Origin: Planctomycetaceae bacterium
GTDB taxonomy: Bacteria > Planctomycetota > Planctomycetia > Planctomycetales > Planctomycetaceae
DNA length: 64,000 bases
NCBI GenBank assembly: GCA_018699955.1
Contig: JABISG010000147.1
Span: forward strand, 240,024-304,023
Reading direction: 5' to 3'
Part shown: in pieces, positions 27,864-36,360 of the stretch
Position numbering within the stretch: the stretch's first letter is position 1
Layout: each line of letters opens with the position of its first letter
Translations under genes and position numbers: made by a program
Notes under the pieces: model-generated
What the model saw: only the letters and a program-made list of their open reading frames with translations
Databases searched by the model: none
What the model was told of the DNA's origin: nothing

Positions 27864-27882
27864 TTGAACAACAGGCGTTCAA
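27864..27882. promoter_or_regulatory. Candidate LexA operator
   Basis: TTGAAC, 7 bases, GTTCAA: a perfect 6-bp dyad, 140 bp before the lexA ATG. Known LexA boxes include GAAC-N4-GTTC in Gram-positives and GTTC-N7-GTTC in alphaproteobacteria. This mix (inverted arms, 7-base spacer) is neither. The position fits autoregulation but nothing proves binding. Confidence 0.35.
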
Positions 27883-28025
27883 TAAGGAATACAACTTTCA
27901 GACTCGAGAGAAATGCTAATATACGACTGTCTAGAATACAAGCCTGAAGACCGCATTTGTTCATGGTTCGTCAGGAATTGTCGAAAAAAATGATGTTTTC
28001 CATAAAACATGCGTCGCAAAAAAAA

Positions 28026-28051
28026 CACCGGCAACCAAATGGCTGCCGGTG
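28026..28051 (-). terminator. Rho-independent terminator
   Basis: CACCGGCA pairs with TGCCGGTG around a short loop and, on the minus strand, runs into eight T residues. It follows the stop of the thioredoxin-fold gene (28131) by about 80 bp. Confidence 0.88.
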
Positions 28052-28130
28052 AGGGTGATTTCAATTTGTGAGAGTGAGATCGCAGGGGTTGAGCCGCTGT
28101 CGTTACGACAGACTCAGGGCCGGGCCGACG

Positions 28131-29429
28131 TTACCTTCTCTTTAGTAATTTGCCAACTTCCTGTTCCAGTTCGTCGGAACCCAGCAACGTGTTAACCACC
28201 ACTCCATCGGCGTCAATCAGCCAGTAAAGTGGGATATCTCGCACACCATAGTATTGCACGATCGGGTTCATCCAGTTGCGGCGATTCTTTTCAGGCCAGA
28301 AAATTGTGGGCTGCTGAATTGCGTTTGCGTCAATGAACCGCTCGGCCGCGGCTTGGTCGTCGTCGAGATTGACGCCAAGGACGGTGACACGCGATTTTCC
28401 CCATTTTGCGGCCAGCGACAACAGCCCAGGGAGTTGCTCGACAGACCGGCGGGAATGTGAAGCCCAGAAGGCAACAACAACAATTCGACCGCGAAAGTCG
28501 TCGATGCGGGTATAGCCCCCGTCGATGGTAGGGCCGGCAAAGCTTTCGAGGCGTTCTCCGTCTAATTTCAGGCGGCGGAGAACGGCCGTTGCCTGTTTCC
28601 CCTGTGGTGTCTTGGGGAAGTCTTTGTTCAGAAGCGTGTAGCAGTTGACGGCTTCATTGCGGATGTGGTGCAGTTCGCAGCTGCGGCCTGCCGCGTCGAG
28701 CAATTGAATCGCTCGTTCGTTCTCCTGGGGGAAATTCTCCGCGAAGAGGCGGGCCTGCCGCGAAAATTCAACCAGCCAGCGTGGTTCTTCAGCAGCGAAA
28801 CGGTCGGCGCTGATGTTTGCAAAGCGAGCACGAACAAAGGCGGCTTCGGCTGCCGCTTTGGATTTTGGGTCTCGGTCATAGAGTGATTCCGCATCGTCGT
28901 ACAGTTCTTGCACATGCTTCTGTTCGGATTCCGATTGGATCGCTCCGGCCTGTAATGCGAGTTCGAGCCGAGATTCCAGCAGGTGTCCAACAGCAGTATT
29001 GAACAGGTCTTCGCTGGCGGGATCGGAATGGGTTAATGCGATCGCTTCTTGTGCGCGCTCGATGATTCGCTCGTTTTTCCAGCGGCGATTGCTGCTGAGC
29101 CTTGCCGGATCATCGGTATCGGGAGCTGGGCGGACGCGGAGACGGGCAACCTCTGCGATCAGCCACTCCGGGCTACCTTTTTCAAGCTGGTTTGCGTCGT
29201 TAGTGGCTTGTTCACGCTTCCGAGCTGCAGGGATCGATACGGCGGGCAGCCCACGTCGGCCGCCTCCATCGTTTTCCTGCTGTGGGTCCAGCATCGAGGA
29301 ACCGCTGCCAAATTCGGGCGCTCCGACATTTGCCCCGTCCTCGGAAGGCGACGAGTTGCCGCACCCGGCGAGAACCGGCAAGAGGAGCGAACCTACGACA
29401 CAAGACAAAATCAATCGTTCACGGCTCAT
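28131..29429 (-). CDS. Thioredoxin-fold lipoprotein lacking the CxxC motif
   Basis: Encodes 432 residues from the ATG at 29429 (GGATGGAGAG upstream). A lipobox LPVLAGC gives a lipidated Cys at about residue 23. Residues about 40-270 are helical and charged with TPR-like segments. The last 140 residues are a TlpA/AhpC-TSA-like fold: YTRIDDFRGRIVVVAFWAS, LGVNLDDDQAAAERF, GVRDIPLYWLIDADGVVV. Where TlpA has WCGPC, this protein has ASHSRRS: both redox cysteines are missing, so it cannot be a thiol-disulfide oxidoreductase and probably uses the fold for binding. The location is the outer or inner membrane surface. It has its own terminator. Confidence 0.85.
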   Translation of the reverse strand: MSRERLILSCVVGSLLLPVLAGCGNSSPSEDGANVGAPEFGSGSSMLDPQQENDGGGRRGLPAVSIPAARKREQATNDANQLEKGSPEWLIAEVARLRVRPAPDTDDPARLSSNRRWKNERIIERAQEAIALTHSDPASEDLFNTAVGHLLESRLELALQAGAIQSESEQKHVQELYDDAESLYDRDPKSKAAAEAAFVRARFANISADRFAAEEPRWLVEFSRQARLFAENFPQENERAIQLLDAAGRSCELHHIRNEAVNCYTLLNKDFPKTPQGKQATAVLRRLKLDGERLESFAGPTIDGGYTRIDDFRGRIVVVAFWASHSRRSVEQLPGLLSLAAKWGKSRVTVLGVNLDDDQAAAERFIDANAIQQPTIFWPEKNRRNWMNPIVQYYGVRDIPLYWLIDADGVVVNTLLGSDELEQEVGKLLKRR

Positions 29430-29609
29430 GATCTCTCCATCCTTTGAGAGCATCAGGCACTGACAACCAGCCACTCGAACAGACGTTCGCCCGGCCTCTT
29501 CCGTGAAGCGCCGGGGGGCAAACGGGCTGAGTTGTATGTCAAGTCGGCTATTAAGGGAAGACGAAGCGGCGGATTTTGCCGCTCTGTTAAGAAAAATACG
29601 TTACTCAAT

Positions 29610-29636
29610 CCCACGGACCGCAGTCCGTGGGCTTTG
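29610..29636. repeat. Hairpin repeat family A, variant copy in reverse orientation
   Basis: CCCACGGACCGCAGTCCGTGGG followed by CTTT, the reverse-oriented AAAG flank. The inner base pairs differ from other copies but still pair, as expected for a conserved structure. It lies just past the nagB-like stop. Confidence 0.75.
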
Positions 29637-29642
29637 GGAATG

Positions 29643-31541
29643 TCAGAGTTGATCCGACGACAGGACAAAGCCTTCCAGTGCGAAGAACTCCGGCAGTCCC
29701 AGTGCATTGAACGTGCGTGCGGTGTTTTTCGTTCGTTCTTCTGCCCTTAACCAGAATTCGCGCTGGTCGGTACCTGGAAACAGTGCGGCGTCCTTTTGCG
29801 ATTCGTGCTTGAAGATTGCCATCTTCTTCCGCAGAGCCACCTCGGGGCTGAGCGGAACTACACGCTCGATCTCGTGCGGCTCGAACTCTTGCCACGCCCC
29901 GCGGTACAGCCAGACGTCGGGGTCAACCTGCTGTGCACGAACGATAGGGAGTGCCTCCAAGATTGCCTGAGCACACACGCGATGTGTGCCGTGCGGGTCG
30001 GAGAGGTCGCCGGCGACATAAATCTGACCGGGGTTCACCTTTTCCAGCAGGTCGGCAACAATTGCGACATCTTCGTCGCCGATGTCGTTCTTGGTCACCA
30101 GTCCCGTGCGGTAAAACGGCATGTCGAGAAAGTGCAGTTTTTCTCGCGGTACGCCGGCCGTTTCCGCCGCCGCCTGCGCTTCGGTTTCGCGAATCAATCC
30201 TTTGATGTTCAACACCCGCTCAGAATCGGGTTCGCCGGGCGGTTTGTTCGCCATGTCGTTTCGCAGTTGCTGCTCGAGACTCTCGCCGGACTCGCTACAG
30301 AGGCCGAAAATCTCGTGGAATCGACTGACGTAATCCAGGTGGCGCAACGCATCGTGATCGAAGACGGCAATGTTGCCGCTGGTCATGTAGGCGATGTGAA
30401 CGTCGTGGCCTTGTTCGGCCAAAGTGATGAGCGTGCCGCCCATCGAGATGACGTCGTCATCGGGATGCGGGCTGAACACGATGATTTTCTGCGGTGTGTC
30501 GCCACCCGGTTTCGTGCAGATGGTAGCCGAAAGTTCGTCGAACACGCGTTGGCGAATTGCGTCAATTGGACCGCGCTGGCGGATCAGGCTGTAGAGCGAA
30601 TGCTCCATGAAATCGGCAGTCTCAAGCTTGAGCAACGGTTTTTCTGTCTGCTGAGAGAGCCATAGAACGGCTCGTTTTTCAGACTCCGCTGTCCAGTTCA
30701 CGTTGTCGGCCAGCCAGGGTGTCTTCACTGCCGTCATTTCGGCGGCAGCGGCCTGATCGACCGCAAGAATGGCATTCGGGTGCGTTTGCAGGAAGCTTGC
30801 CGTGATCTCTTCGGTGACTTCCTCTTCGGCCGCCCGTCGGACGATTGGAGCCTTGTGTTCGCCGAGGGCGATCAGCATCACCTTTCGTGCAGACAACAAA
30901 GTTGAAATACCCATCGTAATGGCTTGCAGCGGCACGTTTTCTTCGCAGAAGAAGTCGCTTGCCGCATCCTGGCGGGTCACCGGGTCGAGCGTCACCAGCC
31001 GGGTCAAGCTGTTGCGAGATGTGCCTGGCTCGTTGAACCCAATGTGTCCCGTTCGGCCGATACCGAGAAGTTGCAGATCGATTCCGCCGGCACGTTCGAT
31101 CTCTCGTTCGTACTCGTCGCAGTATTCGGTCATTTTCTCCAACGGCAAAGTTCCGTCGGGAATGTGAATATTCTCTTTGGGAATGTTCACGTGATCGAAA
31201 AACGTCTCGTGCATCCAGCGGTTGTAACTCTGAATGGCATTCGGCTCGATCGGCCAATACTCGTCGATGTTGAATGTGATGACGCGCGAGAAATCGAGGT
31301 CTTCCTCTTCGTGCAGTCGAATCAATTCTCGATAGACGCCGATGGGAGTCGATCCGGTGGGCAATCCGAGGACCGTCGGCAATCCGGCGGACGAGCGTTC
31401 GCGAATCAAACTTTCGACGACCAACGCAACGTGGCGGTCAACCTGGCGGGCGTTTTTAAACACCAGCGTTGGCACTTTGGTCAATCTCAGGAAACTTCCT
31501 GCGGGGGACGTCTGCGTTTTTTGAGCCGTTTCTGTAATCAT
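29643..31541 (-). CDS. NagB-LmbE fusion: glucosamine-6-phosphate deaminase-like plus PIG-L deacetylase-like
   Basis: Encodes 632 residues. Residues about 20-310 are NagB-like: VLGLPTGSTPIGVY, FNIDEYWPI, GIGRTGHIGFNEPG, and ALGEHKAPIVRRA. Glucosamine-6-phosphate deaminase turns GlcN6P into fructose-6-phosphate and ammonia. Residues about 365-632 are a PIG-L/LmbE N-acetyl-sugar deacetylase-like domain with the metal motif SPHPDDDVISMGG and DPHGTHR as the second metal site. A NagA-like N-acetylglucosamine-6-phosphate deacetylation by the second half, feeding the first, is a reasonable inference. NagB-LmbE fusions of this length are known in Bacteroidetes and other groups. The 256-residue PIG-L gene lies divergently next door. 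Confidence 0.88.
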   Translation of the reverse strand: MITETAQKTQTSPAGSFLRLTKVPTLVFKNARQVDRHVALVVESLIRERSSAGLPTVLGLPTGSTPIGVYRELIRLHEEEDLDFSRVITFNIDEYWPIEPNAIQSYNRWMHETFFDHVNIPKENIHIPDGTLPLEKMTEYCDEYEREIERAGGIDLQLLGIGRTGHIGFNEPGTSRNSLTRLVTLDPVTRQDAASDFFCEENVPLQAITMGISTLLSARKVMLIALGEHKAPIVRRAAEEEVTEEITASFLQTHPNAILAVDQAAAAEMTAVKTPWLADNVNWTAESEKRAVLWLSQQTEKPLLKLETADFMEHSLYSLIRQRGPIDAIRQRVFDELSATICTKPGGDTPQKIIVFSPHPDDDVISMGGTLITLAEQGHDVHIAYMTSGNIAVFDHDALRHLDYVSRFHEIFGLCSESGESLEQQLRNDMANKPPGEPDSERVLNIKGLIRETEAQAAAETAGVPREKLHFLDMPFYRTGLVTKNDIGDEDVAIVADLLEKVNPGQIYVAGDLSDPHGTHRVCAQAILEALPIVRAQQVDPDVWLYRGAWQEFEPHEIERVVPLSPEVALRKKMAIFKHESQKDAALFPGTDQREFWLRAEERTKNTARTFNALGLPEFFALEGFVLSSDQL

Positions 31542-31670
31542 CGCTTGTTGAAAATCCGTTAGAAGTTCGGTATTGCTGTTGTAGATTGACTCGTTGCGAA
31601 ACGAATCCTCGTGCGATCGACATTGTCCAGCGCGCCGCGCGCATTAGTGGGAATTGATCGGCAAAGACGC

Positions 31671-31699
31671 CCAAACCCTTGCTTGCGCTGCGGGCTGGT
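31671..31699 (-). repeat. ACCAGCCCGCAGCGCAAGC-type dispersed repeat
   Basis: On the minus strand reads ACCAGCCCGCAGCGCAAGC then AAGGGTTTGGG. Sequences like this are scattered in other planctomycete genomes (recalled, not searched). Only one copy is in this window. Confidence 0.5.
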
Positions 31700-31764
31700 G
31701 GCGCTGTTGATCTCGTTGCGGCAAATATCTACCTCTATCAAACCGGTCTACGCCGAGAATTACA

Positions 31765-32535
31765 ATGGCCGATTCCACCCAATTGCCCCGAATTCTGGCG
31801 ATTCACGCCCATCCTGACGATATTGAGTTCCAATGTGCAGGTGCGTTGGCTCGGTTGCGCGGGTTGGGGTGTCCTGTCACACTGATCACTATGACAGCCG
31901 GCGACTGCGGTAGCGCGGAACTTGGGCCGGATGAAATCGCGAAAATCCGTCGCGACGAAGCCCAAGCGGCGGCCGACTTGCTGGGCGCGGAGTACGATTG
32001 CCTCGGATTTCACGATTTGTCGATCATCGTCGATAACGACAGCCGCCGCCGGGTTACCGAAGCGGTGCGGCGGGTACGGCCCGATTTGATCATCACCGCG
32101 CCGCCGACCGACTACATGTGCGACCACGAAGCAACCAGCCGCCTCGTTCGCGACGCCTGTTTCACCGCTCCCATTCCCAACTACTCCACCGGTGCATCAG
32201 CGCCATCACCGCCCTGCGAACGCATTCCGCATCTGTTTTACGTCGATGCCATCGAAGGCACCGACTATTACGGAAACCCGGTCCAACCGGAGTTCATCGT
32301 TGATGTTTCTTCGACCTTCGACCTGAAGCGGCAAATGCTTGCATGCCACGACAGCCAACGCGCATGGCTTCGCAAGCAGCACGGCATCGACGAGTATCTG
32401 GATCGCAGTGAACGCTGGAGTGCATTGCGCGGCGAGGAAATTGGCGTGCGGTATGGCGAGGGTTTCACGCAGCACCGCGGCCATCCATATCCCGGAAACA
32501 ATCTGTTGCTCGAACTGTTGAAGTCACCCGGTTAG
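31765..32535 (+). CDS. PIG-L/LmbE-family deacetylase
   Basis: Encodes 256 residues, the normal size. Metal site: AIHAHPDDIEFQCAG near the N-terminus and CDHEATSRLV in the middle (the His-x2-His-like second site: D-H-E plus DY). The fold ends with HRGHPYPGNNLL. Members remove acetyl groups from GlcNAc-linked substrates (mycothiol or bacillithiol precursors, lincomycin-type sugars, GPI). The substrate is not known; the divergent NagB-LmbE fusion suggests amino-sugar work. The last codons (Pro-Gly-stop TAG) are provided by a copy of the 44-bp repeat. Confidence 0.85.
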   Translation: MADSTQLPRILAIHAHPDDIEFQCAGALARLRGLGCPVTLITMTAGDCGSAELGPDEIAKIRRDEAQAAADLLGAEYDCLGFHDLSIIVDNDSRRRVTEAVRRVRPDLIITAPPTDYMCDHEATSRLVRDACFTAPIPNYSTGASAPSPPCERIPHLFYVDAIEGTDYYGNPVQPEFIVDVSSTFDLKRQMLACHDSQRAWLRKQHGIDEYLDRSERWSALRGEEIGVRYGEGFTQHRGHPYPGNNLLLELLKSPG

Positions 32536-32569
32536 CCGCGACGCGAAGCCTTTGCGCAGCGGAGCGCTC
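32526..32569 (+). repeat. Repeat family B, copy 2 (44 bp), overlapping a stop codon
   Basis: Identical over 44 bases to 6246-6289. Its CCCGGTTAG segment forms the last two codons and stop of the PIG-L gene at 32533-32535. Confidence 0.85.
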
Positions 32570-32693
32570 CGTTGCGTGGACTGCGCGTCGTGGCTAACCG
32601 CAATTTGCCTCGACATTTGACCGTGATTCCGTCAGAATGTCAGCCCGTCAAAAGCCCATTACCCACAGAAGAAAAGTTGAGGACACCGCAACC

Positions 32694-32960
32694 ATGTCGG
32701 AACAGGAATCGGCCGGCACACCGCCTGAAGATGTCTACACTGAAGATGGTTCGACCGCGCCGGTTGCCGAGGGGACCGCGACGGCGGTTGCTTCGGTTGA
32801 GGAAAGCAAGCCGTTGTTCAGCGACGAGGAAATCAAGCAGTTCGACGCCGACGACACTGAGGTGGGCAGCGCGATAGGCAAGATGTTGTCTCTGTTTTTC
32901 CTTTACACCGTCCTCGCGATGAGTCTTGTTGCTTGGTGGACTTACAGTTCCACCCATTGA
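32694..32960 (+). CDS. Small single-span membrane protein
   Basis: Encodes 88 residues from the ATG at 32694 (GAGG about 10 bases upstream); a start at 32637 would add an unlikely basic tail. An acidic, Thr/Glu-rich N-terminal half is followed by FSDEEIKQFDADDTEVGSAIG and then one membrane helix at about residues 65-83, with WWTYSSTH at the end. No family recognised. Its DEE- and D-rich linker before a helix suggests a tail-anchored or bitopic protein with a cytosolic head. Confidence 0.65.
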   Translation: MSEQESAGTPPEDVYTEDGSTAPVAEGTATAVASVEESKPLFSDEEIKQFDADDTEVGSAIGKMLSLFFLYTVLAMSLVAWWTYSSTH

Positions 32961-32995
32961 CCCGGCGTACTCTCAGATTGTTGATGTCACGCCTG

Positions 32996-33024
32996 AAAGC
33001 CCTTGGGCTGCGGCCCGAGGGATC
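32996..33024. repeat. Hairpin repeat family A, diverged copy
   Basis: AAAGCCCTTGGGCTGCGGCCCGAGGG: the AAAG flank and hairpin layout of family A are kept, with changed stem bases. Between the small membrane protein and the PP2C gene end. Confidence 0.6.
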
Positions 33025-33030
33025 GAACGC

Positions 33031-33873
33031 CTAAAACTCGCCCGCCTGTGACGTCGGCCGAAAGGCGACAATTGTCAGGTCGTCGGGCTTGGACGGGTGG
33101 ATTGAATTGGCGTCTCCGTTCCGCATTCGTTGGCCGGCGTCCTTCGCCAATCGTGCGACGGCGCGCTGCAATGGGCCGACGCGGACGCGATCAACGATTT
33201 CGTCAACCTGCAGGTTGTCCAGCAGACCATCGCTGGCGATCAGAAGCGTATCGCGGGCAGCCAGTTCGATTTCCGATCCGATTTCGATCCGCATTTCCGG
33301 CGTTCCAACCACATTGGAGACCAGGTGCCGGTCCTCGTGGTGAATCGCATCGACTTCGTCGAGCAGGCCCGATTCCACCGCGAATCCAATCGGCGAATGC
33401 GAGATGGTTTGCAGTTTGATCTTGCCGCGTTGTCCGATGATCAGAATGACCGTATCGCCAATGTGAAACGGCCGAACCGTTCGCTGGCGGAGTTCGACGA
33501 TGGCGAGCGTTGTTGCTGCTCCTATGGCCATCTCACACAGTCGGCGGTTTCCCTCTTCAATGCCGTCGAGAATTCCAGTTCGTAGCGAGCCGTTCTCGCC
33601 GGTGCTATGCTCCAGCGCGGAATTCAGTGAATCGACGACTGTTTGCGACGCGAGTTCACCGCTGCGTAATCCGCCGAGACCGTCGGCGACAAGCAGGGCA
33701 CCGGAGCGTTCATCGTTGAAGATGACGGCAGCCGCGTCTTCGTTCGGGGTTTCTTTTTCCGGGCTGCGCGTCGTGAAGACCGCAGCCGTCCCGCCAACGA
33801 AGCGGTGCAGATCAACCCCGTCCATGTCGCGACGGCAATACAAAGCCGACGTCTTCATTGCGAGTCCATTCAT
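33031..33873 (-). CDS. PP2C-type protein phosphatase
   Basis: Encodes 280 residues; an ATG at 33873 with GAGGA upstream is preferred, while a GTG at 33906 is possible. Metal-site motifs: TPNEDAAAV, LLVADGLGGLRSGE, FHIGDTVILI, LIASDGLLDNLQ and KPDDLTIVAF. Mn-dependent Ser/Thr phosphatase. It follows the Ser/Thr kinase (33917-34792) on the same strand with a gap of about 43 bp, and thus the pair looks like one unit in which the phosphatase resets kinase substrates. Confidence 0.85.
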   Translation of the reverse strand: MNGLAMKTSALYCRRDMDGVDLHRFVGGTAAVFTTRSPEKETPNEDAAAVIFNDERSGALLVADGLGGLRSGELASQTVVDSLNSALEHSTGENGSLRTGILDGIEEGNRRLCEMAIGAATTLAIVELRQRTVRPFHIGDTVILIIGQRGKIKLQTISHSPIGFAVESGLLDEVDAIHHEDRHLVSNVVGTPEMRIEIGSEIELAARDTLLIASDGLLDNLQVDEIVDRVRVGPLQRAVARLAKDAGQRMRNGDANSIHPSKPDDLTIVAFRPTSQAGEF

Positions 33874-33916
33874 CGCTGGAAATCCATTTCCTCGACAAAC
33901 AGCCACGCCAGGCGTC

Positions 33917-34792
33917 TTAGTTCCGCCGTGTCGTTCGTCGTCTCTTATTTGCTGCCCGCTGTCCCTTGCGTTTCAACGCCGAATGACGCAGCACCAATCC
34001 TTCGATCTCGTCAAACGTTTCCTGCAACTGGCCGCCATCGCGAAACCGCTTTCGCGGGTTCACGTCGATCGCCTTGCGAATCAATGCGATCAATCTCGGA
34101 TGAACTTTGCCTTTTAGTCGCTCGTGGCCCGCCATCGGCCATTGGAATGGCCACTCGGGCAATTGTCCTGTAAACATTCGGTAAAGCACAAGGCCCAGCG
34201 AAAAGACATCGGAACGCAACGACGGTTTCCCCATCGCCTGTTCTGGTGCGATGTAACCGATTGTCCCCGAACCCGACGCCTTAACCGTGCGGTCGTAAGC
34301 GATCTTCGCAATGCCGAAATCAGTCAGTCGCACCCTGTTGTCTGCGAACAGGATAAAGTTTTCCGGCTTGATATCGCAATGGATAATGCGGTGCCGATGT
34401 GCATATGCGACCGCATCGACCATTTGCCGGGCGAAGGTGATCTTCGTTTCCAGCGACATTCGGTGGCGAAACCGTTCGTCCATCGCCTTGATGCCCAGCG
34501 GAAAAGCGATCACGAAGTGGTCGTCGATGAATGACGCATTTTTCAGTGGCAGAATGTTCGGGTGATCCAGGCTCGCGGTCAGGCGCACTTCCTGCCGAAA
34601 CTCGCGGAGAACGTCACTATCGACGATGTCTGCATGCGGAATCTTCAGCGCGACGCGAATTCCCTCAATCGTATCCATCGCCTGGTAGACCGTCGCGAAG
34701 CCGCCGAAAGCCAGTTTTCGCTCGATCCGGTATTTTCCCAGCCGTTGGCGGGCGCGCAGACCTCGGGTTCTTGTGTGTTGAATGGACGGCAT
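33917..34792 (-). CDS. Hanks-type Ser/Thr protein kinase
   Basis: Encodes 291 residues, little more than a kinase domain. Glycine loop LAFGGFATVYQAM, catalytic Lys in RVALKIPH, the loop IIHCDIKPENFIL (HCD instead of the usual HRD), DFGIAK, and GTIGYIAPEQAMG with the APE motif. No transmembrane segment: it is cytosolic, with a basic tail (KRKGQRAANKRRR). HCD in place of HRD removes the Arg that holds the activation-loop phosphate, so the kinase may be active without loop phosphorylation. It is followed by the PP2C gene on the same strand. Confidence 0.9.
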   Translation of the reverse strand: MPSIQHTRTRGLRARQRLGKYRIERKLAFGGFATVYQAMDTIEGIRVALKIPHADIVDSDVLREFRQEVRLTASLDHPNILPLKNASFIDDHFVIAFPLGIKAMDERFRHRMSLETKITFARQMVDAVAYAHRHRIIHCDIKPENFILFADNRVRLTDFGIAKIAYDRTVKASGSGTIGYIAPEQAMGKPSLRSDVFSLGLVLYRMFTGQLPEWPFQWPMAGHERLKGKVHPRLIALIRKAIDVNPRKRFRDGGQLQETFDEIEGLVLRHSALKRKGQRAANKRRRTTRRN

Positions 34793-35049
34793 AAAGCAAC
34801 CACAAAAGTTGTCGTTTCAAGGTGACTGGCGCAACCGTTCGCAATTCTTGCGACTTGTTGCCATCGGAATCAGCGATTGTACCGCCCGAACCGTAAACAG
34901 CAAACGCGAATTGGCAGACCGGGGTAGCGTGAGGAAAGGGGGCGATGAGATGGAGATGCAGGAATGAATGCTACAGAAAAATCTGTATGCAGAAATTTCT
35001 TCCCTCTCTTGCTCAATTTTTCCCTATTCCTAACTCCAACTCCCCTCTT
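34793..35049. other. Intergenic region
   Basis: 257 bp between two minus-strand genes, holding the kinase promoter. No gene or clear repeat seen; the strand toward 35000 is pyrimidine-rich (CTCTTGCTC, CCCTATTCC). Confidence 0.4.
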
Positions 35050-36360
35050 TCAATCTTCGACTCGCAGAAACGGGGACTTGTGGGAAGTTTCCAGATTCAA
35101 GGCCGTTTCTTCACAGTCGAGCGACTGCAGTCGCTGTCTCGCCTGCTGCGCCCACGGTCCGCGGCTGTCGTATTGCAGGTACGCCTGCCAGTGGGTTACC
35201 GCTTGCTCATCGTCGCCGTTCTGGTGAAGTAACTCCGCTTTATGCAGGTGGGCATCGGGGTAGTCCGGATGCACGGTCAAGGCGATGTCGAGTGCCGCGA
35301 GTGCCGATTCGGCCTGATTCGCGTCGGCGAGCAGGCACCCCAGTTGCGTCCAGGCTTCAATGTATTCGTGATCCGCTTCGACCGCGGCATAATACCGCTC
35401 GATTGCACCGTCGCGATTGTCTTGACGAAACAGGACCTCCGCCAGAAAAAAGTTCGCCTCGGCATCGCCCGGGTGCTGCATGAGGAATAGTCGAAACGAC
35501 TCAGTGGCCGCATCGAGATCGCCATCGTCCAGCAGCCGGCAACCTTCGATAAACCAGTCCGGTGGAGGCGACGCAACAAGCGGCACACGCGGTGGCAAAT
35601 CGGCCAATTCAATCGACAGCGAGGCAGCGTCAGGATCTTCGTCGATGTCGGCAGCATCTGAATCGGTCGCTTCGAAGTCGAAGCATCGTTGCCCACTGGT
35701 CGATTCCACCAGTCCGTTGTCGTCACGATAAAGCAATTGCGAGCCGCGAGCGATCATGTCGAGCTGCGCCAGTGGAGAATCGACGTCCGACATCGTCGTT
35801 CGCAGTTTCTTCAGGCCGGCCTGAATCGCCTTTCGCGAAACACCTGCCGAAATCAACTCGGCAATCCGCCGCGCACAGGTCATCTCCTGGAAGTTGAAGT
35901 ATGGCAGCCGATAAATGCGGCAGGCAGCGCGAACGAGACCGGCTCGCTCCCAGCTGCGAATGACGCCGACCGGCACATCGAGCAACTGCGACAACATGGC
36001 CGGCGTGTACAACCGGTGGACTTCGCGGCGGCTTTCTTCCAGCCCCAGCAAATGCAGCCACTCCGATTCCCGCAGAAACCGGATTTCCTGTCCCTGACGT
36101 CGATGTTCATCGGCTCGCAGCAGTTTTTGTGAAGGCCGACCGTCGGCTTCCAGCGGCCAGCCCTCTTCGCCAATGACGAGCATTGTCGTTTGACGGTTGA
36201 CGTGTGTGGTCGGTCCGCCGCCATGCTCTTCGACCAGCTCAAACGCCTGTCGGTGGGTCATCGACGCGAGGATTCCGGTAAACGCCACGCATTCGCCCTG
36301 CAGGCAGGGAGAACCGGTTTCCAGATTGGGAATGTTGCGTTCGTCGCTTAACTCTGACAT
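35050..36360 (-). CDS. BRCT-MerR-TPR protein
   Basis: Encodes 436 residues from the ATG at 36360. Residues about 21-105 look like a BRCT domain: GECVAFTGILASMTHRQAF, ELVEEHGGG, HVNRQTTMLVIGEEGW (the form seen in NAD-dependent ligase C-termini). Residues about 116-175 are a MerR-type helix-turn-helix (RLYTPAMLSQLLDVPVGV, RSWERAGLVRAACRIYRLPYF). After an acidic linker, residues about 300-420 hold TPR repeats (GDAEANFFLAEVLFRQDN, YIEAWTQLGCLLADANQAE). Unlike true MerR regulators there is no effector domain. Likely a DNA-binding scaffold, possibly recognising nicked or repeat DNA. Such combinations are found in planctomycetes but not understood. Divergent from glyA. Confidence 0.8.
   Translation of the reverse strand: MSELSDERNIPNLETGSPCLQGECVAFTGILASMTHRQAFELVEEHGGGPTTHVNRQTTMLVIGEEGWPLEADGRPSQKLLRADEHRRQGQEIRFLRESEWLHLLGLEESRREVHRLYTPAMLSQLLDVPVGVIRSWERAGLVRAACRIYRLPYFNFQEMTCARRIAELISAGVSRKAIQAGLKKLRTTMSDVDSPLAQLDMIARGSQLLYRDDNGLVESTSGQRCFDFEATDSDAADIDEDPDAASLSIELADLPPRVPLVASPPPDWFIEGCRLLDDGDLDAATESFRLFLMQHPGDAEANFFLAEVLFRQDNRDGAIERYYAAVEADHEYIEAWTQLGCLLADANQAESALAALDIALTVHPDYPDAHLHKAELLHQNGDDEQAVTHWQAYLQYDSRGPWAQQARQRLQSLDCEETALNLETSHKSPFLRVED

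Larger units (their letters stand above)
27725..28130. other. lexA upstream region
   Basis: About 405 bp between lexA and the end of the thioredoxin-fold gene, both on the minus strand. It holds the terminator of that gene (28026-28051) and the candidate lexA promoter/operator. No gene is seen. Confidence 0.6.
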
